Positions 1-9,439 of a stretch of 64,000 nt of DNA are shown here, piece after piece. The DNA lies in contig JBLXDU010000001.1 in assembly GCA_048263775.1 (NCBI GenBank), positions 664,184-728,183 on the forward strand, given 5' to 3'. Each line of letters begins with the position of its first letter. Within the stretch, counting starts at the first letter, position 1. This stretch comes from UBA1479 sp048263775 (lineage in GTDB: Bacteria; Pseudomonadota; Alphaproteobacteria; Rhodospirillales; Casp-alpha2). Position numbers and translations under genes: made by a program. The notes below the pieces were generated by a model that worked only from the letters and a program-made list of their open reading frames with translations, did not search any database and had not been told where the DNA came from.

Positions 1-1
1 T

Positions 2-445
2 GCAGCGGCCGAAGACTGGGAACGGCTGGCCAAGGAAGGCGGTATTCCGCTTGCCGCCGGAGAGAATTTCCTGGGCGTCGACGACTTCGACGCGGCCCTG
101 GCCGCCGGATCGCTGACTTATATCCAGCCCGACATGGCCAAATGGGGCGGCGTCACCGGCTGCCTTCCCGTGGCCCAGGCCATTCGCGCGGGCGGGCGTA
201 CCTATTGCCCGCATTACCTGGGCGGCGGGATCGGGCTGCTGGCGTCGGCCAATCTGCTGGCCGCCGTCGGCGGTTCGGGATTGCTCGAAGTGGATGCCAA
301 TCCGAACCCCCTGCGTTCGGAAATCGCGGACCTGACCATGACGGACGGCCGGATCGAACTGGGGGCCGGGTCGGGCCTGGGGGTCGAGGCGCTACCGGAT
401 ACTCTGCTGTCTCAAGTGACCCTGCACCAGACCTGGGCGGCCTAG
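2..445 (+). CDS. Enolase-superfamily enzyme (mandelate racemase/muconate lactonizing type), C-terminal part
   Basis: The reading frame is open from the left edge, so only about the last 147 residues are present. They carry the end of a TIM-barrel typical of the mandelate racemase/muconate lactonizing enzyme group: a PLAAGEN strand, then YIQPDMAKWGG, then a CPHYLGGGIG loop that forms the late barrel strands around the metal site. The family abstracts a proton alpha to a carboxylate using Mg2+ and catalyses racemisation, cycloisomerisation or dehydration of acid sugars and similar compounds. The metal-ligand domain and most of the active site lie outside the window, so the substrate cannot be inferred. 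It is followed after 79 bases by a metallo-hydrolase on the same strand. Confidence 0.8.
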   Translation, partial: AAAEDWERLAKEGGIPLAAGENFLGVDDFDAALAAGSLTYIQPDMAKWGGVTGCLPVAQAIRAGGRTYCPHYLGGGIGLLASANLLAAVGGSGLLEVDANPNPLRSEIADLTMTDGRIELGAGSGLGVEALPDTLLSQVTLHQTWAA

Positions 446-524
446 CCGGGGTTTCCTCCGGGCCGGGAAAGCTGGTAAATACACCGGAAGATTGGAAAAT
501 CACCGGGTAGGAATTCCAGGGTCC

Positions 525-1391
525 ATGGCGCTCAATCCCAAGGTTATTTCGTTTTTCGACGACCGTACTTTCACCATTACCCATATCGTCATGTGCCCGG
601 AAACGGGCAGCACCGCCGTGATCGATCCCGTGCTAGATTTCGACGCGGCGGCAGGGCGGACATACCGGGAAAGTGCCGAGGTGGTGGTCAACCAGATTGG
701 CCAGGACGACCTGACCGTGGAATGGGTGCTGGAAACCCATGTCCATGCCGACCATCTGACTGCGGCGCCCTTCGTGAAGGACAGCCTGGGCGGGCGCCTG
801 GGAATCGGCGGCAAGGTCGGTATGGTGCAAGCGGCCTTCAAGAAGATCTTCAACGCCGAGGACAGTTTCGCTACCGACGGATCACAGTTCGACCATCTGT
901 TCGCCGACGGCGAGGAATTTAAGATCGGCAACCTGACGGCGCGGGTGATGCACACGCCGGGGCATACGCCGGCCTGTGTGACCTATGTGATCGGCGATGC
1001 GGCTTTTGTCGGCGATACCCTGTTCGCGCCCGATTACGGCACGGCGCGCTGTGACTTTCCCGGTGGCGATGCACACCAGCTCTATAACTCGATCCAGAAG
1101 ATCCTCGCCTTGCCCGACGATACCCGCATCTTCCTGTGCCACGACTACATGCCGGGCGGGCGCGACGTGATCATGCATACGACCGTCGCTGCGCAGAAGG
1201 CGGGCAACGTGCATTTGAAGGACTGCAAAGACGCCGATGCCTTCGCCGCCATGCGCAACGGGCGCGATGCGAAGCTCAACATGCCGGCGCTGATCATTCC
1301 CTCCGTGCAGGTCAACATGCGCGGCGGCGCCCTGCCGCCGGCGGAAAGCAATGGCGTTTCGTATCTGAAAACGCCGGTTAACCTGCTGTGA
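525..1391 (+). CDS. Metallo-beta-lactamase-fold hydrolase, ETHE1/persulfide dioxygenase-like
   Basis: A 288-residue protein with a full metallo-beta-lactamase metal set: HVHADH (His72, His74, Asp76, His77), the TPGHTP loop (His147), GDTLF with Asp164, and LCHDY with His206. The TPGHT and GDTLF forms are those of the ETHE1/Blh group, whose members oxidise glutathione persulfide to sulfite or act in sulfide responses. The sequence after GDTLF (PDYGTARCDFPGG) is nearer the Blh-like branch than canonical ETHE1, so persulfide dioxygenase activity is likely but not certain. An in-frame TTG at 492 would add 11 residues; I chose the ATG at 525 because homology-like sequence (MALNPKVISFF) begins there. 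No rhodanese domain is fused. An AT-rich 150-base gap follows. Confidence 0.8.
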   Translation: MALNPKVISFFDDRTFTITHIVMCPETGSTAVIDPVLDFDAAAGRTYRESAEVVVNQIGQDDLTVEWVLETHVHADHLTAAPFVKDSLGGRLGIGGKVGMVQAAFKKIFNAEDSFATDGSQFDHLFADGEEFKIGNLTARVMHTPGHTPACVTYVIGDAAFVGDTLFAPDYGTARCDFPGGDAHQLYNSIQKILALPDDTRIFLCHDYMPGGRDVIMHTTVAAQKAGNVHLKDCKDADAFAAMRNGRDAKLNMPALIIPSVQVNMRGGALPPAESNGVSYLKTPVNLL

Positions 1392-1544
1392 TAAAACAAT
1401 AAATCAAAATACCCATAAATAAGACCTTATTCATCCGTGACTTTGCTGTTGCTGCGCGCAATCATCAAACCCGCCTACAATAAGATCAAATCGTGCTTTT
1501 GACGGGAGGGGGACTTCGGCTGCGGTAAAGGGGATAGGTGAATA

Positions 1545-3557
1545 ATGAGGTTTCTAAACAACGTCAGAATCCTGACGAAAGTTTCGCTCGGCTTCGGTGT
1601 GGTCCTGGCGCTTCTTGTGGTGACCGGAATGACCGGTGGGGTGAACCTGAAAAACGGCGATGCCAATTTCGCGCGTTACCGAGGCATCGCCACCGAGACC
1701 AACCAGGCGGCCCGGGTACAGACCAGTCTTCTGGAAACCCAGTTGGAAATCCGCAAGTTCCTGAAAAGCGCGACAGAAGAGACCCTGGAAACCGTAATAG
1801 ATCGGGCTCAACTGACCATTCAATTGAATGACCAGCTGACCAAGATGATCAAGGAACCGCAGGAAAATGCCCTGGCCCAGGAAGTCGGGCGCAATCTTTC
1901 CAACTATATCTCCGCGTTCGATGAGGTGGCGGCTCGTCAGGCACGCATTGACGATCTGGTGCAGAACAGGATCGATGTGCTTAGCCGGGAAATGCGGGCT
2001 CTTATCGCGGGCATCAAGAAAAAGACTCAGGACGCGATCGACGTTACGGGCGCTTATAACGCGTCGACGGTGCAACGCGATCTTTTGCTGATGCTGTTGA
2101 ACACGGCCACATTCCTTGTTTCCAACGATCAGGAATCTTTCGATAACGCGATCAAGGAATCGGCCGCAATGAAGGCCAACCAATCCATCATGGTTGCCGA
2201 CTTCCTGGAGGAAGACTGGCTCAAGATGACGGATGAGTTGGCGGCCAAGCACGAGGCGTTCATCGCCGCCCTGCAGGACGTCTATGAGCATGTGAACGCC
2301 CGCAATGTGGCGATCGAAACGCAGTTGGATACCATCGGCCCGGACGTGTCCGCCCAGATGGACGAACTGAAGCTGGGCTTCAAGACGGATCAGGACCTGT
2401 TGGGGGCGGACACCAGTGCGGCCATGCGCAAGGGGTTGATCACCATGGTCAGTGCCGCCGGTGTTGCCCTGATTTTAGGGATCGCGGCCGCGTGGTTGAT
2501 CGGCACGGGCATTTCCCGCCCGATCGGCGCCATCACGCGGGCCATGACGGCCCTGGCCCATGGCGACAAGACTGTTGAAATTCCAGGCCGTGATCAGAAG
2601 GACGAAGTCGGCGATATGGCGCAGGCGGTTCTGGTCTTCAAGGAGAACATGATCAAGGCTGACGAACTGGCGGCCCGCGAGCAGGAAGAGGCGGCGCAGC
2701 GCGAGGAGCGGTCGCGCCGTCTGGTCGAGTTGACCGGCAATTTCGATGCCGACGTGACCGAATTGTTGCGCGCCCTTGGGGCTTCGGCCACGGAAATGGA
2801 GGCGACGGCCGCCACCATGTCGGAGATCGCCGGTAACACCAATACCCGTGCCGCAACGGTTGCGGGGGCCGCGGAACAGGCATCGGGCAATGTGCAGACC
2901 GTGGCGACGGCGACCGAGGAGTTGTCCAGTTCGATCCAGGAGATCGGCCGGCAGGTCAGCCAGTCGACCGAAATCGCGGGCCGTGCGGTGAATCAGGCGG
3001 CGCAGACCGACCAGCAGGTTCAGGGCCTGGCCGATGCGGCGCAGAAGATCGGTGATGTCATCAGCCTGATCGCCGATATTGCCGAGCAGACAAACCTGTT
3101 GGCCCTCAACGCGACCATCGAAGCCGCCCGTGCCGGTGACGCGGGCAAGGGGTTTGCCGTGGTCGCCAGCGAGGTCAAGAATCTGGCCAACCAGACCGCC
3201 AAGGCGACCGGTGATATCGAGCAGCAGATCGGCGCGATTCAAACCGAGACATTGGAAGCCGTCACGGCCATCCGTTCCATCACCGACACCATCAAGTCGA
3301 TGGATGAAATTGCCGCGGCCATCGCCGCCGCGGTTGAACAGCAGGGAGCCGCAACGGGTGAAATCGCGCGCAATGTCGAGCAGGCCGCCGTCGGCACGCA
3401 GGAAGTCACCTCGAACATCATTCAGGTGACCGCCGCCGCCGAGGAAACGGGAACATCCGCGACAGAGGTAAAGCATGTGGCGGCCGAACTGAATCAGAAG
3501 GCAGAGCTTCTGCGCAAGCAAGTGGAACGGTTTCTCACTGACGTCCGCGCGGCCTGA
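1545..3557 (+). CDS. Methyl-accepting chemotaxis protein with helical periplasmic sensor
   Basis: A 670-residue chemoreceptor. A short basic N-terminus leads into transmembrane helix 1 (about residues 9-32). A roughly 270-residue all-helical periplasmic region follows, with the look of a four-helix or helical bimodular ligand domain. Transmembrane helix 2 lies at about 303-325, then a HAMP domain, a long coiled coil, and the cytoplasmic signalling hairpin whose tip reads EQTNLLALNATIEAARAG near residue 513. The tip binds CheA and CheW. The C-terminus lacks the NWETF-like CheR tether. A purine-rich stretch (GGGATAGG) precedes the ATG. No che genes are nearby, so this is an orphan receptor; its ligand is unknown. 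A second receptor of similar build lies at 21.6 kb. Confidence 0.93.
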   Translation: MRFLNNVRILTKVSLGFGVVLALLVVTGMTGGVNLKNGDANFARYRGIATETNQAARVQTSLLETQLEIRKFLKSATEETLETVIDRAQLTIQLNDQLTKMIKEPQENALAQEVGRNLSNYISAFDEVAARQARIDDLVQNRIDVLSREMRALIAGIKKKTQDAIDVTGAYNASTVQRDLLLMLLNTATFLVSNDQESFDNAIKESAAMKANQSIMVADFLEEDWLKMTDELAAKHEAFIAALQDVYEHVNARNVAIETQLDTIGPDVSAQMDELKLGFKTDQDLLGADTSAAMRKGLITMVSAAGVALILGIAAAWLIGTGISRPIGAITRAMTALAHGDKTVEIPGRDQKDEVGDMAQAVLVFKENMIKADELAAREQEEAAQREERSRRLVELTGNFDADVTELLRALGASATEMEATAATMSEIAGNTNTRAATVAGAAEQASGNVQTVATATEELSSSIQEIGRQVSQSTEIAGRAVNQAAQTDQQVQGLADAAQKIGDVISLIADIAEQTNLLALNATIEAARAGDAGKGFAVVASEVKNLANQTAKATGDIEQQIGAIQTETLEAVTAIRSITDTIKSMDEIAAAIAAAVEQQGAATGEIARNVEQAAVGTQEVTSNIIQVTAAAEETGTSATEVKHVAAELNQKAELLRKQVERFLTDVRAA

Positions 3558-3584
3558 TCGTTGATTGTCCGAAATTGGGCGGAA

Positions 3585-3603
3585 ACCGTTCCCTGGGAAC
3601 GGT
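3585..3603 (+). terminator. Hairpin downstream of chemoreceptor gene
   Basis: ACCGTTCC and GGAACGGT form a perfect 8-bp stem with a 3-base loop, 28 bases after the chemoreceptor stop codon. There is no following T run, so a classical intrinsic terminator is not shown; it may stabilise the 3' end of the message or act with Rho. Confidence 0.35.
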
Positions 3604-3700
3604 GCGACGGGCCCTGTTCCCGCTATCACGATGGCGATACGATTTTGGTCTGATTTGTGTTACGGTTCGCGGGCATAACACGTATTTCGGGTGAGGTTTC

Positions 3701-4240
3701 ATGGCCGAGTTCAAGCCTCACGGCACACGGCTTCTGTCGCTGCCTCTCAAGGAACTTAAATCTGACGACCTGCGGTCTGCCCTTGATCTGTGGCAGAGCT
3801 GGTGTGGTGATCGGGACGCGCCGGTTTGGGCCGATGTCTCCCTTTCCGCCTTTCCACCCAAACTTTTACCCATGGCGACGGTGGTCGATGTCATCGACGG
3901 CGGCAAGGATTTCAAATACCGCTATTGGGGGTCGGAGCTTTCACGCCTGTTCAAGCGGGAGGAAACGGGCGTGCTGTTGTCCGAACATGTGGTCAATCAA
4001 TCTGGACACATCCGCTTCAGCCAGTTCTGGGAAGTGGTTGTCCAGGTCCGCCCGTTGCTGTTCATGACCATCTTTGAACGGATTGAAGGCGTGATGGCGG
4101 AAAAGCTCAACCTGCGCCTGCCCGTGGTGGATGACACGGGGGCCGTGGACAAGATCATTTCGCTGAGTTCGATGGATCGCATCGGCATGCAGGATTTCGA
4201 AGACCTGAGCGACCACTGGCAGGTCGAGGTCGCCGGCTGA
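3701..4240 (+). CDS. PAS_5-type sensory domain protein
   Basis: A 179-residue soluble protein resembling the PAS_5 family (formerly DUF1457), which is abundant in Rhodospirillales. Typical signs are the early LWQSWCGDRDAPVWADVS segment, a central LPMATVVDVI strand, and the FKYRYWGSEL motif that begins the second half of the PAS fold. No output domain is attached, so it would have to act through a partner or as a small-molecule sensor. The ATG is preceded by GTGAGG. It ends 6 bases from the convergent MoaD-like gene. The ligand and partner are unknown. Confidence 0.75.
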   Translation: MAEFKPHGTRLLSLPLKELKSDDLRSALDLWQSWCGDRDAPVWADVSLSAFPPKLLPMATVVDVIDGGKDFKYRYWGSELSRLFKREETGVLLSEHVVNQSGHIRFSQFWEVVVQVRPLLFMTIFERIEGVMAEKLNLRLPVVDDTGAVDKIISLSSMDRIGMQDFEDLSDHWQVEVAG

Positions 4241-4246
4241 GGATCG

Positions 4247-4504
4247 TCAGCCGCCCTTGATGGCAGGGAACACGGTGACCTCGTCGCCTTCCGACAACGG
4301 TACGTCTGCACGCCCGGCAATGGGTACGGCATCCTCGTTCAGCATGGTCATATAGGCCTCGCCGATGCCGTCGGGCAGCTTTAACTGTGAAATCAGGTCT
4401 TCCAGGCTGGCGCCGACCGCTAGGGTGAACGTACCGACGCCGTTGCTGTCGAACCCCGGCGGGGCGAACGGGTCCATGGCGATCAGCTTGACCGTGACCT
4501 TCAT
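4247..4504 (-). CDS. MoaD/ThiS-family ubiquitin-like sulfur carrier protein
   Basis: An 85-residue beta-grasp protein ending in PAIKGG. The C-terminal Gly-Gly is the feature that is adenylated and thiocarboxylated in MoaD and ThiS. A conserved SEGDEVTVFP strand lies just before the tail, as in MoaD-like proteins. It starts 13 bases after the stop codon of the aldehyde:ferredoxin oxidoreductase gene on the same strand, so the two are almost certainly co-transcribed. This pairing is known for tungsten oxidoreductases, where the carrier probably supplies dithiolene sulfur to the pterin cofactor. No adenylyltransferase (MoeB/ThiF) gene is in the window. A role in thiamine synthesis is less likely because no thi genes are near. 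Confidence 0.82.
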   Translation of the reverse strand: MKVTVKLIAMDPFAPPGFDSNGVGTFTLAVGASLEDLISQLKLPDGIGEAYMTMLNEDAVPIAGRADVPLSEGDEVTVFPAIKGG

Positions 4505-4517
4505 GACCGCCGGCCGA

Positions 4518-6347
4518 TCAAGCCAGGCCCAGGCGGCTGAGTGTCTGGGTCGTCGGCTCGCCATCGGGGGTCCAGCCGCGCAGCTCGTAATATTCCGGCA
4601 GCATCTTATCCAACTCGGCGACATGGCCCTTGCCGGCACCACCCTTGGCGGGTTCGGTCAGCACCCGTTTGGGCAGGGTGTCGTCCTTGGCGGTGAAGCC
4701 GGCGGCATTGTTGAATAGGCGTTCCAAGTTGTAGATGCGCTCACCCAGTTCCAAAAGGCGCTCGACCGTCCAATCGCCCTCGCAGGCGGCATCGATCTGG
4801 TCGGCGTAATCGGGGGCACCCCATGCCGCCTTGGTGAAGGTGCAAAGGCCCGAGGAATCGATGGCCGCGATGTAATCTTGACTGTCCTTGACGATCTTGG
4901 CCTTACCGTCCGGCGTGACGCGCTGGAAGTCGTCCTGGAACGGGGCGGCCTTCAGATGGCAGGCCCCCCGGTTCGACGTCGCATAACCCAGGGCCATGCC
5001 CTGCATGGCGCGGGGGTCATAGCCGGGGAATTCCTGGCCCTTCACGACCATGGCGAATTCGGGGTGGCCGTATTTTTGGCAGAGCCGCAGGGCGCCCAAT
5101 CCCAGGTCCTTGCCGAAGCCCTGGGCCGTGCCCGTGACTTCGGCCGCCCAACAGAGCGCCTCCGCATTGCCGAAGGAAAAGTCGCGGCCTTCGGTCTGTT
5201 CCGTGGTGATTGCCCCTTCCATGAACAGTTCCATGGCGGCGGCAACCGTGGCGCCGAAGGAAATGGGGTCCATGCCGTGTTCGTTGCAAAGGGCCGAGGC
5301 ATAGGTCGCGGCCTCCACGTCCTGCACGCCGCACATGGGGCCGACGGCATAGGCGGATTCATATTCCAGGCCGCCGGTCACGCCGGAATAGCGCGCCTTG
5401 CCCTTGATGGAGAAATGGTCCGGATCGATCTTGGCCATGCGCCCACAGCCGATGGAGCAGGCGAAGCAGGCCTTGTTGCCCTGATAAGGGGCCTCGCCGT
5501 CGGATTTCCGCACCGTGTGCTGCTTCTTCACGTTGACGTCGGCGATATGCTCGAACTGAACCTCGCGGCAGTTCAAGGTCGGCAGGGACCCATGGGCCTG
5601 GGTCACGTCCATCATGGCCATGGTGCCGAGCCCGGAATAGCGTGCGCGGGCCGGGCTGGGGTCCAGGATCTTGCGCTTTTCCCGGGTCACGTCCAGGAAC
5701 CGTTTGGGATCGTTCACGGCGACGCCGGTGGTGCCGCGTACGGCGACGGCCTTCAGCAGCTTCGAGCCCATGACGGCGCCGACGCCGGAGCGCCCGGCTG
5801 CGCGGTCGCGGTCGTTCATGATGCAGGCATAACGCGACAGCCCTTCGCCGGCGCCGCCGATGGAGGCGATGCGGATCAGGGGGTCCTGATGGCGCTTCTT
5901 GATGGCGTCTTCCGTGTCCCACACGGTTTCGCCCCAGATGAAGCCCTCGGCGTCGAGGAGTTCCGCCTGACCGTCGACGATCATCAGGTAGACCGGCTTG
6001 GCCGACTTGCCTTCGATGATGACCATGTCCCAGCCGGCCTGCTTCAATTCGCCGCCGAACTGCCCGCCCGAGTTGGAGCAGGCGACGGTGCCGGTCAACG
6101 GGCCCTTGGTGACCACGGAATAGCGCCCGCCGGTGGAGGCACAGGTGCCGGTCAGCGGCCCGGTGACGAAGATCAGCTTGTTGTCGGGGCTCAAGGGATC
6201 GACCTTGGGGTCGATTTCCTCGAACAGGTACTTGGTGCCCAGGCCGCGCTGTCCCAGGTACAGCTTGACCCAGTCCATGTTCAGCGGTTCCGGGGTGCAG
6301 GTGCCCTTGGTCAGGTTCACCCGAAGCAATTTGCCATGCCAAGCCAC
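4518..6347 (-). CDS. Aldehyde:ferredoxin oxidoreductase family protein (tungsten-bispterin enzyme)
   Basis: A 609-residue enzyme of the AOR family, which oxidises aldehydes to acids, or does the reverse, with a tungsten-pterin centre and a [4Fe-4S] cluster. The N-terminal AOR domain begins MAWHGKLLRVNL and has the pterin-binding GRSGVGAVMGSK segment. The cluster ligands are visible as C294-x2-C297-x3-C301 (CFACSIGC), with a fourth Cys at 502 in DSSGLC. The start is GTG, preceded by GGAGA. The MoaD-like gene follows directly. No ferredoxin-like small subunit (AorB type) is adjacent, so the electron acceptor is unclear. Members of this family also include benzoyl-CoA reductase BamB-like proteins, so the substrate is not settled. 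Confidence 0.9.
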   Translation of the reverse strand: MAWHGKLLRVNLTKGTCTPEPLNMDWVKLYLGQRGLGTKYLFEEIDPKVDPLSPDNKLIFVTGPLTGTCASTGGRYSVVTKGPLTGTVACSNSGGQFGGELKQAGWDMVIIEGKSAKPVYLMIVDGQAELLDAEGFIWGETVWDTEDAIKKRHQDPLIRIASIGGAGEGLSRYACIMNDRDRAAGRSGVGAVMGSKLLKAVAVRGTTGVAVNDPKRFLDVTREKRKILDPSPARARYSGLGTMAMMDVTQAHGSLPTLNCREVQFEHIADVNVKKQHTVRKSDGEAPYQGNKACFACSIGCGRMAKIDPDHFSIKGKARYSGVTGGLEYESAYAVGPMCGVQDVEAATYASALCNEHGMDPISFGATVAAAMELFMEGAITTEQTEGRDFSFGNAEALCWAAEVTGTAQGFGKDLGLGALRLCQKYGHPEFAMVVKGQEFPGYDPRAMQGMALGYATSNRGACHLKAAPFQDDFQRVTPDGKAKIVKDSQDYIAAIDSSGLCTFTKAAWGAPDYADQIDAACEGDWTVERLLELGERIYNLERLFNNAAGFTAKDDTLPKRVLTEPAKGGAGKGHVAELDKMLPEYYELRGWTPDGEPTTQTLSRLGLA

Positions 6348-6760
6348 GGTCGGTCTCCGTCGTCGATGTCAGGGGCGTTGTCTTTAGGTGTAGGCAATCC
6401 GGGCACTTGTTTCCAGTGGCAAAAGCGCCGCAATGACGATGCCGTGGCGTCAACTGTGGTAAATCGGGCGCGTCATGGCGCGATGGGCCTTCATGGACCA
6501 ATAGACCGCAGGTTGTATATGGCGAAAGTCTGGTTGTTGATCTTCCGCAATCATTGTCACATGTTGCGATGATGTTGAGGTTTGATTGCCAGGAAATCCA
6601 CCATTTTCCGGCGTTCTTCGCGGCTTGAATGCTTCACGACATCGAGTGGCTGGTCGTCAATGGCGTGCGACTTAGTGGTCTACTTCAGCGAATGAATTCC
6701 GGTCGACCTGCGATGCACAGGGAGTATGCATCAAACAATTAGGGTATCTGCTGCGACATC
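6348..6760. other. 413-base intergenic region between divergent AOR and hybrid kinase genes
   Basis: No open frame with coding character is seen here. The region must hold the promoters of both divergent units. It is less GC-rich towards the kinase side. I could not pick out convincing -35/-10 pairs or a long palindrome. Confidence 0.6.
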
Positions 6761-9412
6761 ATGACATCCCAGAGAACCAAGGTTCTGACCTGGATCGCCA
6801 ATTTGGTCGGCGCCTGCATGATTGCGGCGCTAATGGTGTTCGGTATTGCCACGGTCGAAAAATTCCGCGTCGTCAATGATTACTGGCGAGAGTTCAACGA
6901 GAAGTCGACGGTCACCAGTCAGTTTCTGCTGAAGTTGAAATCCGAATTCGGGTACGGCGGATTCATCCACAATTTCAAGAACTACATCCTGCGGGGAGAC
7001 GATCAATACGCCTTCCTGGTGGCTGACGACATCGGCAAGGTGCGGTCGACGCTGATCCAGCTGAGGTCGTTGCTGGCAACCGAGGAGGAAAAGGCGGCCC
7101 TGGACAAGGTCGAAGCGGTTTTCCGTGCGTACGCTGACAACTTGGAAGCCGCGGAACGGCTTATTCAGGCCGGTCGCACCCCGACGGATGTTGATGCCGT
7201 CGTCAGGATCAACGACAGGCCGGCGATCGAGGGGTTTGACGAAATCGCGGCATCCTTGCGTGCACGCAGCCGCATGATTGCGGCGAAGACGGAAGTCGAA
7301 TTGAACGCGGCCATCGATTTCCTTGCTTTGGGCGGTGTGCTGATTGGATTCATCGTCCTAGTCACGATCATGTTCAATTTATTCTTGCGCCGGATCGTTT
7401 CCGACAACGCGAAAATTCAGGCGGCCGACCAGGCGAAATCCGAATTCCTCGCCAATATGAGCCACGAAATCCGCACGCCCCTGAACGCCATCGTCGGGTT
7501 GTCTGGTTTGGCACTGCGTACGGATCTCACGGAACAGCAGCGCGACTACTTGGACAAAGTGCAGACCTCTTCCCACTCCCTGTTGGGGATCATCAACGAT
7601 ATCCTCGATTTTTCCAAGATCGAGGCGGGCAAGCTTGATGTAGAAGAAATCGATTTTCAACTCGACCGAGTGTTCGAGGATTTGTCCGACATCATGATCG
7701 CCCGGGCGTCGGACAAGCCGCTTGAAGTGGCGTTCCGCATCGACCCGGACACGCCGCTCGACCTGCGCGGCGACCCATTGCGCCTGGGGCAGGTCCTGAT
7801 CAACCTGACCAGTAACGCAATCAAGTTTACCGAGCACGGCGAGATTCTCGTCGAGGTCAAATTCCGGGGGCTGGAAGATGACAAGGTGCGGCTACGGTTC
7901 GAAGTATCCGATACCGGCATTGGTATGAATGAGGAACAGGCCGCCGGCCTGTTCCAACCGTTCAGCCAGGCCGATGAATCGACGACCCGACGGTTCGGCG
8001 GCACCGGCCTGGGGCTCGCCATCAGCAAGACTTTGGTCAAGCTTATGGGCGGCGAGATCGGCGTGCACAGCACACCGGGGCAGGGCAGCACGTTCTGGTT
8101 CACGATCACAGCCAAGCGCGCGATTGCCCCTGTTCAACGGCGTCAGCCATCGCCCGACCTGCGCGGACTTCGGGTTCTTGTCGTCGATGACAACCAGACG
8201 GCGCGGACGATTCTGACCGAAGCCCTGCAGGCCATGTCGTTCGATGCGACGGCCGTTCATTCCGGCGAGGCTGCCTTGGCTGAACTGAGCCGGTCCGTGA
8301 CCGACGGCGATCCGGCACCCTATCGGCTGGTGCTCATGGACTGGTCGATGCCCGGGTTCGACGGCATCGAGACGATGCGGGAGATCAAGAAGATCAAGGG
8401 GCTGGCAGCCTTGCCGACCGTTATCGTCGTCACCGCGTTTGGCCGGGAGCAAGTTCGGAATACTGCTCAGGAGGTTGGGGCCGAGGCGTTCCTCGTCAAG
8501 CCGGTCAACCAATCGACACTGTTCGATACGATCATGAACATTTTCGGAAAAGAGCAGGCGGCGCCTGTGGCGGCGTTGGGCGGGCGTCGGACGGGGGCGC
8601 AGGTCAGCTTAACGGGTAAACGAATCCTGCTGGCCGAGGATAACGAAATTAACCAGCTGGTTGCGATCGAAATCCTTCAGACTGAAGGCATAATCGTTGA
8701 CGTTGCCGGGAACGGTCGAGAGGCGCTGCAAATGGTCAAGGGACGGCATTATGACGCTGTTCTAATGGATCTTCAGATGCCGGAGCTGGACGGCTTCGAA
8801 GCGACCCAATTGATCCGTGAGGACCGGCGGTTTCAACGGCTTCCGATCATCGCCATGACGGCCCATGCCATGGTCGAAGAACGTGCGAAATGCCTAGCGT
8901 CGGGTATGAACGACCATGTCGCCAAGCCGGTCGACCCTGATCTTCTGTTCGAGGCCTTGGCGAAATGGATCAGGCCTCCTGAACCATCATCGGCGGTTTC
9001 CGATGAGGGGCAGAAGGCCAAACATCGGCGCGAGGAAGATACCCCGGTCACTGCGCTGCCGGATCAGGTCGCCGGGTTTGATATGGTGGCGGCGCGCACG
9101 GCGCTTGGCAATAACGAAGCCTTGTTGGCGCGTCTGTTCGCCGATTTCTTGGCCAAGTACACGAGCTATGGAGACAAGATCGCCGAAGCCCTGGCCGCAG
9201 GTGACAGGGAAACCGCGGAACGCACCGCCCATTCCTTGAAGGGGGTGAGCGGCACCCTGTGCGCCACGCGGGTATATGCGGCCGCCACCGCCGTGGACAC
9301 CGCCTTGCGCGATGATCCCCTGGGCGAGGGGTTCCAGGATTTGCTACGCGAATTGTCCGAAGCCCTTGACGAGGTTCGTCAGTCGCTGACCGCGGTGATC
9401 GGCACGGATTGA
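6761..9412 (+). CDS. Hybrid sensor histidine kinase with two receiver domains and Hpt domain
   Basis: An 883-residue membrane kinase of BarA/ArcB-like layout. Two transmembrane helices (about 10-30 and 185-210) bracket a 150-residue helical periplasmic sensor. They are followed by a HisKA domain with the phospho-acceptor His235 (NMSHEIRTPLN) and a HATPase_c domain with DTGIGM and GGTGLGLAI boxes. Receiver 1 has a probable acceptor Asp527 (LMDWSMPG), receiver 2 has Asp670 (LMDLQMPE), and a C-terminal Hpt domain has His824 (AHSLKG). This makes a complete four-step phosphorelay within one protein. No HAMP or PAS domain lies between the membrane and HisKA. The final response regulator is not adjacent. 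It converges on the malic enzyme gene. Confidence 0.95.
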   Translation: MTSQRTKVLTWIANLVGACMIAALMVFGIATVEKFRVVNDYWREFNEKSTVTSQFLLKLKSEFGYGGFIHNFKNYILRGDDQYAFLVADDIGKVRSTLIQLRSLLATEEEKAALDKVEAVFRAYADNLEAAERLIQAGRTPTDVDAVVRINDRPAIEGFDEIAASLRARSRMIAAKTEVELNAAIDFLALGGVLIGFIVLVTIMFNLFLRRIVSDNAKIQAADQAKSEFLANMSHEIRTPLNAIVGLSGLALRTDLTEQQRDYLDKVQTSSHSLLGIINDILDFSKIEAGKLDVEEIDFQLDRVFEDLSDIMIARASDKPLEVAFRIDPDTPLDLRGDPLRLGQVLINLTSNAIKFTEHGEILVEVKFRGLEDDKVRLRFEVSDTGIGMNEEQAAGLFQPFSQADESTTRRFGGTGLGLAISKTLVKLMGGEIGVHSTPGQGSTFWFTITAKRAIAPVQRRQPSPDLRGLRVLVVDDNQTARTILTEALQAMSFDATAVHSGEAALAELSRSVTDGDPAPYRLVLMDWSMPGFDGIETMREIKKIKGLAALPTVIVVTAFGREQVRNTAQEVGAEAFLVKPVNQSTLFDTIMNIFGKEQAAPVAALGGRRTGAQVSLTGKRILLAEDNEINQLVAIEILQTEGIIVDVAGNGREALQMVKGRHYDAVLMDLQMPELDGFEATQLIREDRRFQRLPIIAMTAHAMVEERAKCLASGMNDHVAKPVDPDLLFEALAKWIRPPEPSSAVSDEGQKAKHRREEDTPVTALPDQVAGFDMVAARTALGNNEALLARLFADFLAKYTSYGDKIAEALAAGDRETAERTAHSLKGVSGTLCATRVYAAATAVDTALRDDPLGEGFQDLLRELSEALDEVRQSLTAVIGTD

Positions 9413-9413
9413 T

Positions 9414-9428
9414 CGCCGCTTTGCGGCG
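9414..9428. terminator. Short GC hairpin in convergent gap
   Basis: CGCCGC-TTT-GCGGCG forms a perfect 6-bp stem with a 3-base loop, starting 2 bases after the kinase stop and within the 27-base gap to the convergent malic enzyme gene. It could serve both strands. No T run follows on either side. Confidence 0.4.
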
Positions 9429-9439
9429 GCCTCACCAGA

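Noticed and set aside
4878..6572. 564-codon plus-strand frame
   Set aside because: It lies entirely opposite the AOR gene, whose cluster Cys and motifs are intact, and has no recognisable domain.
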